NCBI RefSeq assembly: GCF_001624705.1 | Contig: NZ_JSEO01000002.1 | Coordinates: 186,001 to 250,000 of the forward strand | Source of the DNA: Marinomonas sp. SBI8L | Lineage (GTDB): Bacteria > Pseudomonadota > Gammaproteobacteria > Pseudomonadales > Marinomonadaceae | Reading direction: 5' to 3' | Length of the DNA stretch: 64,000 bases | Shown: piece after piece, positions 18,396-27,623 of the stretch | Position numbering within the stretch: the first letter of the stretch is position 1 | Layout: each line of letters starts with the position of its first letter | Position numbers and translations under genes: made by a program | The notes under the pieces: generated by a model | Database searches by the model: none | What the model was told of the DNA's origin: nothing | Seen by the model: only the letters and a program-made list of their open reading frames with translations

Positions 18396-19529
18396 CTATT
18401 TAGGCTCTGGACGGCTTTTTAATTGCCAATAAGCTTTTGTGTGATTATCGCGACCAATTATGTTTCTGTCATTGCGAAGGTAGCGCCTTACTTTTTTTGC
18501 AGATTCTGATTCAAAAGCAGCCCAAGCCACATCTACTGTTTCTAGCTTTGCAAGAATGGGCAAAATTTCATCTGCCTGCTTATTTGCATCACATACTAAA
18601 CGATGAACTTGGCTACCTTCTGGTAATAATGCATCTTCAATATAGTCTTGTTCCGCGCTCTTTGCGCTTAGAATAATGACATGGGGCGGTAAAGGGTTAT
18701 TCCAAGTTTCGAGAATACCCACAAGTGCTGGATAAGCGGTTTCATCCGCAATTAATAGCGCTTGACCACTTTTAAGATGAGGGTGTTTATCAGGTGATTC
18801 TGAACGACTCATAATCACATCACCGGCTTTGAGTTCGCTTGCCCATTGGCTACCCGGGGTGTTGTCATGGGTAAAGATATCGATATAACCCATGTCAGGG
18901 AAGGCTGCATCTTCAGAGCTCTTCCAGGACTTACGCAAAGTATAAAGTCGAATGTCTTTATTGGCTTTTTGTAATAACTTTTGTCGGTTCTTACTGGATA
19001 AATGTTTCATCAGTTTGATGAAAGCGCGATCGAAAATATTTTTAAACCAATGCTTTTTCTGATTAGTTTGGGCGCTTAGGTTCGGTTTTTTCTGAATAAT
19101 CTTTAGAAGGAAAGCAAACGCATAGCCAGGGTAATATTCAGGCAAGGGTGTATTACTTTTTACGCTAATGCGTATCATGTTTGGTGTGACTTTTTGTTTA
19201 TCTGTCACTTCAAAAAAGTGCTTACCTGCACCACTGAAATCCTTACCTTGCTGGGCAATGGCAGCATAGGCTTGATACAAAATTTTGTCTTCTAACCCAC
19301 CTTCAATTTCAAAGGGGACAAAAGCCTCTTGCTCTGTATCTTGCTGATTAGATTTTATGAGAATTTTCATGCCTTCTTCAAAAATATCGAGAATTTTTGC
19401 AGACTGGATTTCACTTTTAGGCTGACTTGTTCTTGCTATGGCTAACAACTCTTCCGTATGATCCTGATTGACATGGTCTAGGATATCGATCTTTTGATCG
19501 ATATCCATTATTGGTGTAAATGCGCTCAT
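18396..19529 (-). CDS. Siderophore-interacting FAD reductase with N-terminal DUF2470-like domain
   Basis: A 377-residue cytosolic protein. The C-terminal 270 residues match the ViuB/SIP family: an FAD-binding domain (RLYTLR near 200-205, followed by DIFTHDNTPGSQWASELKAGD in pieces) and a NAD(P)H-binding half (LLIADETAYPALVGILETW, about 273-291). These enzymes reduce ferric siderophore and release iron in the cytoplasm. Residues about 10-100 form an extra domain with the HVNQDH pattern typical of DUF2470, also found in haem-utilisation proteins; plain ViuB proteins lack it. It is the last gene of the leftward siderophore operon, 75 bases after the decarboxylase, so release of iron from this cluster's own product is the natural role. 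Confidence 0.82.
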   Translation of the reverse strand: MSAFTPIMDIDQKIDILDHVNQDHTEELLAIARTSQPKSEIQSAKILDIFEEGMKILIKSNQQDTEQEAFVPFEIEGGLEDKILYQAYAAIAQQGKDFSGAGKHFFEVTDKQKVTPNMIRISVKSNTPLPEYYPGYAFAFLLKIIQKKPNLSAQTNQKKHWFKNIFDRAFIKLMKHLSSKNRQKLLQKANKDIRLYTLRKSWKSSEDAAFPDMGYIDIFTHDNTPGSQWASELKAGDVIMSRSESPDKHPHLKSGQALLIADETAYPALVGILETWNNPLPPHVIILSAKSAEQDYIEDALLPEGSQVHRLVCDANKQADEILPILAKLETVDVAWAAFESESAKKVRRYLRNDRNIIGRDNHTKAYWQLKSRPEPK

Positions 19530-19604
19530 ATAGTATGTTTACTTCTTCTGTTTGATTTAAAACTGTGGCTAATCTTCTTAGTGAATTTGGCTAAGTTTCA
19601 CTTC

Positions 19605-20774
19605 TCAGTTTTTAACGACATAACTTGTTAGTGGCGGTAAACCATTAAACTCAACAGAGCTGTAACTTGTGGTATAGGCTCCCGTCGACAACCAAAATAT
19701 GTGGTCGCCTGTCGTTAAGGTATCTGGTAGTTGGTATTGGTGATCCTTGTACATTATGTCCATGCTGTCGCAGGTGGGCCCTGCAAGAATGACCTTTTTG
19801 TTATTTCCTTCTTTGCTGGTGAGAATAGGGTATTTAGTTCCTTCTCCAATGGTTTCTATTAAACCGTTAAATGTGCCAACATCTGTGTAAACCCAGCGAT
19901 CTGGGTATTCTGGTTTTGTTTTCTTATCTGTCACTAATACGACCTCAGAGACGATGATGCCTGAGTCGCCAACCAGTGAACGGCCAGGTTCAATCAATAT
20001 ACGAGGCATATCTTGTGCAAAGCTGTCTTTGATAAAGGCAAGAATTGAATTAGCGTAATAAGAGAAACTATGGGTGTGCTGAATATAGCTTGCCGGTAAG
20101 CCACCACCTAAGTTGATCATTTCTAGACTAATATTATGTTGCTCTTTGATTTGATCAAACGCAGTCTTGGTCGCAAGGATGGCTTGTCGCCAAGTTTCAA
20201 TGTCTCTTTGTTGCGAGCCTACATGGAAGGAGATGCCATAAGGTTTGAGACCAAGCTCTTTTGCTTTGGCGGCAAGTTCAACAGCGACATTCGCTTTACA
20301 ACCAAACTTATCTGTTAGTGGCCAGTCTGCAGTGGCTGAACCATCAAAAAGTAGACGGAAATAAACGCTTGAACCTGGTGCTGCTTCGGCAATATTGATT
20401 AGATCAGCTTCGCAGTCTGTGGCAAAAAGCCTAACACCTTTTTGATAAAAGTATTCAATATCCGCTTTCTTCTTAATCGTATTACCAAACGAAATGCGCG
20501 ACGGCTCAACATCAAAACTTAATACTTTTTCAAGCTCTGGCACTGAGGCAATATCAAAGTTTGAGCCCAGCTCGACCAATAGCTGAACAACATCATTTGC
20601 AGGGTTTGCTTTAACCGCATAAAAGACATCAGCCATAGGGAAGCCTTCTACCATTTCACGATAGCGCTTTTCGATGACAGAAAGATCGACCACAAGAAAT
20701 GGGGTGGGCTTAGTGCTGATTAAGCGATCAAGGTCTGTCTTAATGTTTGAATGAAAATAATCTGGAAGTTTCAT
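19605..20774 (-). CDS. PLP-dependent ornithine/lysine decarboxylase (fold III)
   Basis: About 389 residues from the ATG at 20774, which has a GGAG site; an upstream in-frame start at 20831 would overlap the acetyltransferase gene. Fold-III decarboxylase features: the PLP lysine in FYAVKANP (about residue 50), HVGSQQ (about 178-183), EPGRSL (about 257-262) and the cysteine-aspartate pair CDSMD (about 330-334) that completes the active site across the dimer. It should decarboxylate ornithine to putrescine, or lysine to cadaverine. In this operon, beside an N-hydroxylase and an N-acetyltransferase, it supplies the diamine of the siderophore. Ornithine is the likelier substrate by analogy with fimsbactin; the sequence alone does not exclude lysine. 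Confidence 0.85.
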   Translation of the reverse strand: MKLPDYFHSNIKTDLDRLISTKPTPFLVVDLSVIEKRYREMVEGFPMADVFYAVKANPANDVVQLLVELGSNFDIASVPELEKVLSFDVEPSRISFGNTIKKKADIEYFYQKGVRLFATDCEADLINIAEAAPGSSVYFRLLFDGSATADWPLTDKFGCKANVAVELAAKAKELGLKPYGISFHVGSQQRDIETWRQAILATKTAFDQIKEQHNISLEMINLGGGLPASYIQHTHSFSYYANSILAFIKDSFAQDMPRILIEPGRSLVGDSGIIVSEVVLVTDKKTKPEYPDRWVYTDVGTFNGLIETIGEGTKYPILTSKEGNNKKVILAGPTCDSMDIMYKDHQYQLPDTLTTGDHIFWLSTGAYTTSYSSVEFNGLPPLTSYVVKN

Positions 20775-20790
20775 AAAAATACTTACTCCA

Positions 20791-21384
20791 TTACAGGTAT
20801 TTTTGGTAGCAAGGAGACTGACGGAAGTCATCTCGGCTTAAGAAATACAGAGAGGCTTTCTTCTCAGGCAGTTGAAATTTCTTTTGTTCAACTAGGCCCA
20901 AATCAGGTGCGGCACGTTGAAAAGGAACCACTTCACAGTCAGGTTCACAGATCATTTTCTGAGTATCTGGGTTGCTACTAAAAATAAATTGAGCAAATAG
21001 AGTCAGTACAGGGCGAAAATGGCCCAAACCTAATACATCGGGTTCACCTAGCAACAGGTGTATTCCCATGTCATTTTCATCAGATTCATAATAACGATTC
21101 AGACGGTCTCTATGACATTCATAAATTTCTACATAGCCAATAGGTCTGTCATCAATCATGATGAAATAAAGACGCTGATGATCATCAACCAGCATTTTTT
21201 CAAATATGACTTCAAGCTCTAATTTTGGCTTGTTCATTTGCCATTGTGGGATAACATGTTCTGTATGCATCCATTTATGCAGTAAAGGTAAATCCTCTGG
21301 GTAGCTAATTTGCTTTAAGCCATATTTATGATGATTCATCGCAAGGCTAAAATTATTGGGTAATTTGCGTGATATCGTTTGCAT
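20791..21384 (-). CDS. Siderophore N-hydroxydiamine acetyltransferase, IucB/AlcB type
   Basis: A 197-residue GNAT protein of the siderophore-biosynthesis acetyltransferase family (IucB/AlcB-like). Family marks include LLHKWMHTEHVIPQW (about residues 34-48), PIGYVEIYE (about 80-90) and ENDMGIHLLLGEP (about 103-115). It should acetylate the N-hydroxyamine made by the neighbouring monooxygenase, giving an N-acetyl-N-hydroxy (hydroxamate) diamine that binds iron. It follows the monooxygenase after 205 bases and precedes the decarboxylase by 16 bases, the three forming a hydroxamate module. Confidence 0.88.
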   Translation of the reverse strand: MQTISRKLPNNFSLAMNHHKYGLKQISYPEDLPLLHKWMHTEHVIPQWQMNKPKLELEVIFEKMLVDDHQRLYFIMIDDRPIGYVEIYECHRDRLNRYYESDENDMGIHLLLGEPDVLGLGHFRPVLTLFAQFIFSSNPDTQKMICEPDCEVVPFQRAAPDLGLVEQKKFQLPEKKASLYFLSRDDFRQSPCYQKYL

Positions 21385-21589
21385 AAGTTCTTCTCGATTT
21401 TGCTTATTCTTTTTAGTTGCTTAAGTGGCCAACAATACTGTTATGGAAATGTCACTTTCTAAAACCAACTTAAGCGATTAAATGTTTAAACAAGTGCCTG
21501 CTTAAACTGTGTCTATTTCAGTTTGAGAGCCAACAAATCCAGTTGTTTTAGGGACTTGTTGGCCTGAATCTATTTACAAAGAGTGATAC
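21385..21589 (-). promoter_or_regulatory. Operon-internal leader with competing inverted repeats
   Basis: A 205-base gap inside an otherwise tight operon. GGCCAACAA (21427-21435) and GCCAACAA (21529-21536) can each pair with TTGTTGGCC (21556-21564), so two hairpins are mutually exclusive. There is no T-run and no Fur box. It could be an mRNA processing or attenuation site, or chance. Confidence 0.3.
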
Positions 21590-22867
21590 CTATTCAGGTA
21601 AAAACTCTTGGAAACAGATTCGCTTCTCAACTGGATAGACTTCCTTGTTTAAGATTTTGTTGATAATAATGGCGTTACGGAAGCAACTCATACCAAGATC
21701 TGGTGCTGAAATGCCATGGGTATAGAGGCCTAGGTTTTGTACAAAAACTGTTTTGTCATCATTGACGGCATAGTCTTCACTTAGGTCTAAACGTTCTTTT
21801 TCATCCCAATTAAGATATTGGGCAATAGGCATGAGGCATTTTGGCTTCTTGAACTCATAGCCAAGCGATAAAATAACGACTTCAGAATCCATTTCGAAAT
21901 CTTTTTGAGCATCCTGTCTTGTGCAAGAGAGGGAGAATTTTCCATCTTGATAAGATAGAGAGTTCACCTGTGTATCGGTAATCAAGCGTGAGTCAAAATC
22001 AGGCTTTTTAGATTTTATATATAAGGTGTCATAGATCTGATTAATCAAATCAGTGTTTATGCCTTTATAAAGCATATCTTGGCTATTAATCACCTCATCA
22101 CGCTTGTTAGCAGGTAGATTATAAAAATGCTTGGTGTATTCTGGCGATGTCAGTTCTAGGGTGAGCTTGTTGACATCGATAGCAAAGAATCTTTCAGATC
22201 GCGTAACCCAGTTGAGCTGATATTTATGCTCATCAATTTCATTTAACAGATCATAATAAATTTCGGCGCCACTTTGCCCACTACCAACTATGGTTATGGA
22301 TTTCTTGTTTTTATAATCATCTTTGTGTTCTATGTAATCGGCACTTGAATGTAGCTCTTGTTTAAAGCCTTTACAGAAATCTGGAACAATTGGCGTTGTA
22401 CCTGTACCGACTACAAGGTGCTTAGCTTTAACAACTGTGAGTTCATTCGCACTGTTACGTGTTTCGACTGTATAGATTTTGGATGCTTCATCATAGCTAA
22501 TGGTTTGAACATCTTGATCGAAACGAAGGTTTTCAAGTTGATCACATGCCCATTTGCAATAATCATTATATTCAGAACGTAAAATGAAAAAGTTCTCACG
22601 AATATAGTATTGATAGATTAACCCTTGATCCTTCAAATAATTTAAAAAAGAAAACTTACTTGTAGGGTCTGCAAAGGTAACCAAATCTGCAATAAAAGGA
22701 ATCTGCAATGTGCTCCATTCGGGCATGATGCCTGAATGCCAATCAAATTCAGGCTTTTTATCAAAAAAGAGGGTTCGCATCTCAGTTAATGGCTCTGTCA
22801 TACAAGCTAAACTCAGATTAAATGGACCTACACCTATCCCTACAATGTCATAAACTTCACTTTTCAT
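21590..22867 (-). CDS. Siderophore diamine N-monooxygenase (IucD/lysine-ornithine oxygenase family)
   Basis: A 425-residue flavoprotein. FAD-binding VGIGVGPFNLSLA (about residues 10-22), the substrate-site stretch MPEWSTLQIPFIADLVTFADPTS in pieces (about 48-70), and NADPH-binding VGSGQSGAEIYYDLL (about 194-208) are all intact. The family N-hydroxylates free diamines or ornithine/lysine. With a decarboxylase in the same operon the substrate should be putrescine or cadaverine. It begins 6 bases after the aryl-AMP ligase stop. Length is normal. The substrate choice is inference from context. Confidence 0.9.
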   Translation of the reverse strand: MKSEVYDIVGIGVGPFNLSLACMTEPLTEMRTLFFDKKPEFDWHSGIMPEWSTLQIPFIADLVTFADPTSKFSFLNYLKDQGLIYQYYIRENFFILRSEYNDYCKWACDQLENLRFDQDVQTISYDEASKIYTVETRNSANELTVVKAKHLVVGTGTTPIVPDFCKGFKQELHSSADYIEHKDDYKNKKSITIVGSGQSGAEIYYDLLNEIDEHKYQLNWVTRSERFFAIDVNKLTLELTSPEYTKHFYNLPANKRDEVINSQDMLYKGINTDLINQIYDTLYIKSKKPDFDSRLITDTQVNSLSYQDGKFSLSCTRQDAQKDFEMDSEVVILSLGYEFKKPKCLMPIAQYLNWDEKERLDLSEDYAVNDDKTVFVQNLGLYTHGISAPDLGMSCFRNAIIINKILNKEVYPVEKRICFQEFLPE

Positions 22868-22873
22868 TTTCTG

Positions 22874-24508
22874 CTATCCTCTAGCTTTATTAGTCGACAG
22901 GCCTTTGTTGACCTTTCCAACTTGGGTATATGTGAAATCGTCTACTAATTCGATCTCGTCTGGTAATTTGTATTCGGCAATTTTCTTTTGCATCAAAAAT
23001 ACCCGAACATCCCTGAGTGAAAGCTGGCTAGTTGGCTCCTTTAGAATGATGGAGGCTTTTGTTCGCTCGCCTAACAGAGAGTCTTTTACACCCACAACAG
23101 AAACGTCTTTTACCTGGGCGTGAGATAAAATCAGGTTCTCAATTTCACTTGGTGTGATCTTTTCACCTGCTCTGTTGATTTGTTCCTTTTCCCTACCTGT
23201 AACCACTATGTTGTTATTACTATCTAGGTAGCCAATATCCCCTGTGATATAAAAACCTTCTTTATTAAAACTACGGGAATTAACCAGAGGGGAGTTGTAA
23301 TAACCATTGATGGTGTAAGGGCCACGAGTCAGAATGAAACCAGCTGATTCATTAGGAAGAGGGCTTCCTTCTTCATCCACAATGAGAATTTCATCGTCTT
23401 TACTTAACGCCTTGCCTTGAGTAAATAAGACGGTATTACTGTGATCATCAAGGCGGGTGAAGTTAACAAGGCCTTCTGCCATGCCATACACTTGTTGTAG
23501 TTTGGCTCCAAGCTTTTGATCAATTGCTTCAGCAAGCTCTGGTAATAACTTCGCGCCGCCAACTTGAATAACCTCTAGGGTTTTAAGGTCTGCTTGTTCA
23601 AGTTGAGGTGAATTGATCCATAAATTGATCAATGAAGGCACAAGTGACACCTGAGTAATGCCATGCTCTTCTATCAGAGAAAAACAGTTTTTAGGGCTTG
23701 AGTCTGTACTTAAAAATACACTCGCACCTGAATAAAATGCCCCTAAAAAGCCTGGAGAACTCATAGTGAAGTTATGCATAACAGGCAAAACGATAAGCTG
23801 CTTTGTGCTAGCGCTTAAATCTGTTACTTCAACACTCTTCTTTACTGAATAGAGATAGTCTGCATGAGTTCTTGGGATGAGTTTTGGTAACCCCGTCGTA
23901 CCACCAGAGAGTTGAAGAAAAGCCACTGAGTGTGGGCTTGCTTCATATCTTGGTACGAGCATTGTTTTGTCATTAATACAGCTAAAAGCTTGATCAATGG
24001 ATGAGCTACTTTTGATAGTTTGTCTAAACCATAAATCTAAGTTCGGCATAGTAAAGCCAAAACTTATGTCCATCGCATCCGTGGTAGGCTGATTTTCTTG
24101 ATTGATCTTGATATAACCTACGGCACGGCTATTAATCGCAATATTTTCGATTTCATAAGCACCATGACCGTTTAAGCAAAAAACAGGTCTAGCTCCTATG
24201 TAATATAAACCAAATAAGACCACGAAGAACTCAACAACATTAGGTGACTGAATCACCACAAAGTCTTCTGCTTTAATGCCTTGCTGGTGCAGATAGCTAC
24301 CATAAGAAGCGGCATAGTGATAAAGCTCATCATAGGACAGGCTTTTATCATCTTGGCAAATTGCTAGCTGATTGCCATATTGTTTACGTATCCGATCAAG
24401 CAGCTGTATATGGTTTTCGTTCTCCCAATAACCAGACGCTTGGTAATATTCCGCTCTATCTTGAGGGAAGGGTACAAAGCCATTTTTAATATCATTTTCT
24501 AGAAACAT
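22874..24508 (-). CDS. Aryl-AMP ligase, EntE/DhbE type
   Basis: A 544-residue stand-alone adenylating enzyme. ATP-binding LSGGTTGLPK (about residues 199-208), YGMAEG (about 338-343), TGDIGYL (about 416-422) and the catalytic lysine in GKVNKG (near the C-terminus) are present. It activates an aryl acid as AMP ester and loads it on an aryl carrier domain, here most likely the N-terminal carrier of the NRPS at 35143. The pocket segment HNFTMSSPG has Ser where salicylate enzymes have Cys, which favours 2,3-dihydroxybenzoate. No dihydroxybenzoate synthesis genes are in the window. It is second in the leftward siderophore operon. Confidence 0.88.
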   Translation of the reverse strand: MFLENDIKNGFVPFPQDRAEYYQASGYWENENHIQLLDRIRKQYGNQLAICQDDKSLSYDELYHYAASYGSYLHQQGIKAEDFVVIQSPNVVEFFVVLFGLYYIGARPVFCLNGHGAYEIENIAINSRAVGYIKINQENQPTTDAMDISFGFTMPNLDLWFRQTIKSSSSIDQAFSCINDKTMLVPRYEASPHSVAFLQLSGGTTGLPKLIPRTHADYLYSVKKSVEVTDLSASTKQLIVLPVMHNFTMSSPGFLGAFYSGASVFLSTDSSPKNCFSLIEEHGITQVSLVPSLINLWINSPQLEQADLKTLEVIQVGGAKLLPELAEAIDQKLGAKLQQVYGMAEGLVNFTRLDDHSNTVLFTQGKALSKDDEILIVDEEGSPLPNESAGFILTRGPYTINGYYNSPLVNSRSFNKEGFYITGDIGYLDSNNNIVVTGREKEQINRAGEKITPSEIENLILSHAQVKDVSVVGVKDSLLGERTKASIILKEPTSQLSLRDVRVFLMQKKIAEYKLPDEIELVDDFTYTQVGKVNKGLSTNKARG

Positions 24509-24542
24509 GGTGTTAATCCTTGTCGTTCAGCAAATACAGTAA

Positions 24543-27500
24543 TTACAAACCTTTGTTAGCAAGCGCTCTTCTAACATCTCTAATTGAGATATCCGCCTGC
24601 CTTTCTTGATTGGCAAGAGACTCAATTACGGTTTGCGTTGTAGACTTGATCAATTCAACTTGATCCTGACTGTAGCTACTCATGCGATAGGCTAATACCA
24701 CTCTGAAAGCGGCTTCGATTGAGTTTGGATCCTCATAGGCTTCAAAGTGCAAACCAAATTTGGCTATGCTGCGTTCTGGTTCTAGTAGATCAAAACCAAC
24801 ACTATGGCCGTCGTTTAGTTCAATTGCCGTGTTAAGGACATTTTTTTGATGGTACTGAATATAGACTTCACATAGGTTGTCTGTTGCGAGTTCTTCTGGC
24901 TTGGCAGCAACCGTGTGCTCAACAGTGACAAAGGGCACATTACTGTGAGCAAGTGAGCTAATAATGGTCTCTTTTACCTGACAAACTAATTGGTTGATAC
25001 TTAACTCTTCATCAAACTGGACCTGATTCATCACAACATTGGTGAAAAGCCCAACAGTATCTTGGAATTTAGGATTATCACGGCCAAAAGCTGACGTGCC
25101 GATGGTGATTTTCTTACTGGCGCCAAGGTAGTAAAGCGCAAGCGAGAAGGCCGAAAAAACAACATGGAACATGGATGATTTATTAGACTTAGCCAGATGA
25201 TTTAATCCATCGGCAACGTCTTTACCAAATGAGAATTCAATCCAACTGCCTTGATCTGTTACTTGGTACTCTGCACCATCTTGATAGAAAAGAGGGCGAG
25301 CTGGTGGCACTTTTCCCAGTTGTTGCTTCCAGAATTCAAGCTCCTGTTCCATCTCAGATTCTTTAGTTTGTTCTGAAACATATTGATGAAATTGAGCTGG
25401 TACGGTTTCCCATTTAGGTTCAACACCATTGACGTATTCTTTATAGGCGAAAAACAGATCGCTTATGAGTATGCCTGCTGACCATTCATCAAAGGTCATG
25501 TGATAAATTAGTAATGAGAGGAAGTGTTCACCTTTCTCGTTGTGGAGAAAACGTACACGAACAGGGATTTCATTAATAAGGTCAAAACTGTAGTTAGCCT
25601 CAAAAGCTAATAGATTTTCTGCCGACTCGTTACCTTGAGTCGCTGATGAGAAAAACCACTGATAATCATCGAGGCGAGTCGTTGGAATAATTCGTTGTAG
25701 TACGGTGCCATCTTCTTCGGGTAATAGCAGGGTACGCAATGCATCATGGCGCATAAGCACATTTGTAAAGGCTTTATGAAATGCTTTTTCGTCGACCTCT
25801 TCAGCAAACTTAAGTGTAAAAGGAATATTGAAGATAGGATTCTTTCCTAATTCGATTAGGTCCATCCAGGTATTCTGTACGTATGTGTGCGGGACTATAA
25901 TTTCTTGATCTATGCCTACCTGCGCTAAGTGAGAATCTTGCTCTTCTATTTTTGTTGCATGCTCTGCAAGCCCTATTGCGGTTGGCGCATTAAAAAAGTC
26001 TGCAATTTTTACTTCAATTTGATGTTGGCTTTTTAACTTGCCTATGACTCTTGTGGCTAACAGAGAATGTCCACCTAGTTCAAAAAAGTCATCATTAGCT
26101 GAGATGTCATTTTGGTCTAAGACGGTTTTGAATTCTTCAATAATAGCTTTAATAAGCTCATGGTTATTAGTTGAACTTTTTGTGTCTGTATTATTAGTTC
26201 GATTTACTTCAGCTAAATTATTGAAATTGTTATTCGAACTGGTAAATAAAGAGGGTATGACTCTTTTGCTATCAATCTCAGCTTTATCAATAAACCCAAT
26301 AAATTGTTCTAGCAAAAAGTGGCCAATAGTAGGGGATAGCAAGTCACCGGTTGTGAGTTCGAACCTGATGTGATCGTTTTGCTCAAACTGTATGGCTAAG
26401 GTGAGGTCATAGTCAGACGATATTGGTGGTATGGTTAAGTTTGAAACTCTTATACCATCGAGTGTTAGGTAATCGCTTGCATCATCGACTTGTGTTACCA
26501 AAATATTAGGTAAATCGTTACGACGACTTTTGGTTGCTGAAAATATCTGCTCAATGGAGAGGTTATTCGACATACCGTTAAGCAAGTTGTTTCGTAGATT
26601 CAAAATAGCAGTTTGTATATCGGTATTTTCAATTCTAACAGGGATGACATTAGAGCTAGATTTGATCTGATCCAATCCAGTTATTTCTTGATGATCAACG
26701 ATAGGGATAATGATATCCACTGACGTCTGATCTAGTAATTGATTTAGATAAAGCCCAAATAAAGTTAGCAAAGCCTGGAAAGGAGATGTTTGGCTTGCTT
26801 GTGCTAAGGCATCAGCTTTAGTTGTCGATGTTCTGCTATAGAAGCGATTGGCTTTAAATACCTGTGACGCTTTATCATGACTTGTAACTTGCTTAACAAG
26901 CGGAATCTCACCTTCTGCTTTAAAGAACAAAGAGGGAAGCTGAGTTTTATTTAGGCCATTAGGATGTGTATTAGCCCAATAAGATTCAAGTTTATTTGTA
27001 TTTTGTTGAGCTTGCTCAATTTGTTTTGTGTTTGCAGTATTAGTGAAATTCACATCTTTATAATGAGAGCTGATAGCATTAAAAATAGGCTGCCAAGCTG
27101 TGTCATCAAGAAGAATATGGTGACCAAGTAGGCCTAATACGTATTCGTTTTCAGTTTTATTAAATAGCCAAAACTTAATTGCTGCATCCTTGGCTAAATC
27201 AAGCGGCTGTTTTTGTTGTTCTAGTAAGAAATTTATAACTTCTTCGTCGTCCGATGCAGCAACTTCTTCGATAATGATGCTTTCTGGGTCAAGTTTGCGT
27301 TTTATTAGCTCGCCTTCTTCATCCAGTTTATAAATTTGATTGAGGTTGGTATTGCCTTGATAAATCTTTTTTAGAGCATTTATTAAGCGTGGAGCATCTA
27401 GTGCACCAGATAATTTAAACGCAGCTGTAAAAGGGCCTGCTGAAGAGAGTGGGTCTTGTTGGTGTAACATCCAAGCTCTTTCTTCTGATAATGAGAGCTG

Positions 27501-27623
27501 ACCATTATTTTTAAGCTGGTTAGTTGTATCTATTGCTTGGCTCTCATCAATCAAGCCTAAACTAGCTATTTCTTTTTCAAATTCACTAAGCTCTAGTGGA
27601 TCTAAAATTAATCCTTCATTCAT
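24543..27623 (-). CDS. NRPS with two condensation domains and one carrier, no adenylation domain
   Basis: A 1026-residue protein with layout C-PCP-C. The first condensation domain (about 42-450) has HHILLDD at 168-174, keeping the catalytic second His and Asp but with Asp for the usual Gly. The carrier domain (about 488-558) has ELGGHSLLA with the phosphopantetheine Ser at 520. The second condensation domain (about 575-1015) has YHMTFDEWS at 707-715, where the first His is Tyr but the catalytic His 708 and Asp 712 remain. A terminal condensation domain of this kind can release the chain onto a free amine, as in VibH/VibF chemistry. The expected acceptor is the N-acetyl-N-hydroxydiamine. It is the first gene of the leftward operon, behind a Fur box. 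Confidence 0.88.
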   Translation of the reverse strand: MNEGLILDPLELSEFEKEIASLGLIDESQAIDTTNQLKNNGQLSLSEERAWMLHQQDPLSSAGPFTAAFKLSGALDAPRLINALKKIYQGNTNLNQIYKLDEEGELIKRKLDPESIIIEEVAASDDEEVINFLLEQQKQPLDLAKDAAIKFWLFNKTENEYVLGLLGHHILLDDTAWQPIFNAISSHYKDVNFTNTANTKQIEQAQQNTNKLESYWANTHPNGLNKTQLPSLFFKAEGEIPLVKQVTSHDKASQVFKANRFYSRTSTTKADALAQASQTSPFQALLTLFGLYLNQLLDQTSVDIIIPIVDHQEITGLDQIKSSSNVIPVRIENTDIQTAILNLRNNLLNGMSNNLSIEQIFSATKSRRNDLPNILVTQVDDASDYLTLDGIRVSNLTIPPISSDYDLTLAIQFEQNDHIRFELTTGDLLSPTIGHFLLEQFIGFIDKAEIDSKRVIPSLFTSSNNNFNNLAEVNRTNNTDTKSSTNNHELIKAIIEEFKTVLDQNDISANDDFFELGGHSLLATRVIGKLKSQHQIEVKIADFFNAPTAIGLAEHATKIEEQDSHLAQVGIDQEIIVPHTYVQNTWMDLIELGKNPIFNIPFTLKFAEEVDEKAFHKAFTNVLMRHDALRTLLLPEEDGTVLQRIIPTTRLDDYQWFFSSATQGNESAENLLAFEANYSFDLINEIPVRVRFLHNEKGEHFLSLLIYHMTFDEWSAGILISDLFFAYKEYVNGVEPKWETVPAQFHQYVSEQTKESEMEQELEFWKQQLGKVPPARPLFYQDGAEYQVTDQGSWIEFSFGKDVADGLNHLAKSNKSSMFHVVFSAFSLALYYLGASKKITIGTSAFGRDNPKFQDTVGLFTNVVMNQVQFDEELSINQLVCQVKETIISSLAHSNVPFVTVEHTVAAKPEELATDNLCEVYIQYHQKNVLNTAIELNDGHSVGFDLLEPERSIAKFGLHFEAYEDPNSIEAAFRVVLAYRMSSYSQDQVELIKSTTQTVIESLANQERQADISIRDVRRALANKGL

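Noticed and set aside
20775-20831. Longer N-terminus for the decarboxylase starting at 20831
   Set aside because: It would overlap the acetyltransferase gene, adds residues unlike the family, and the ATG at 20774 has a good GGAG site.
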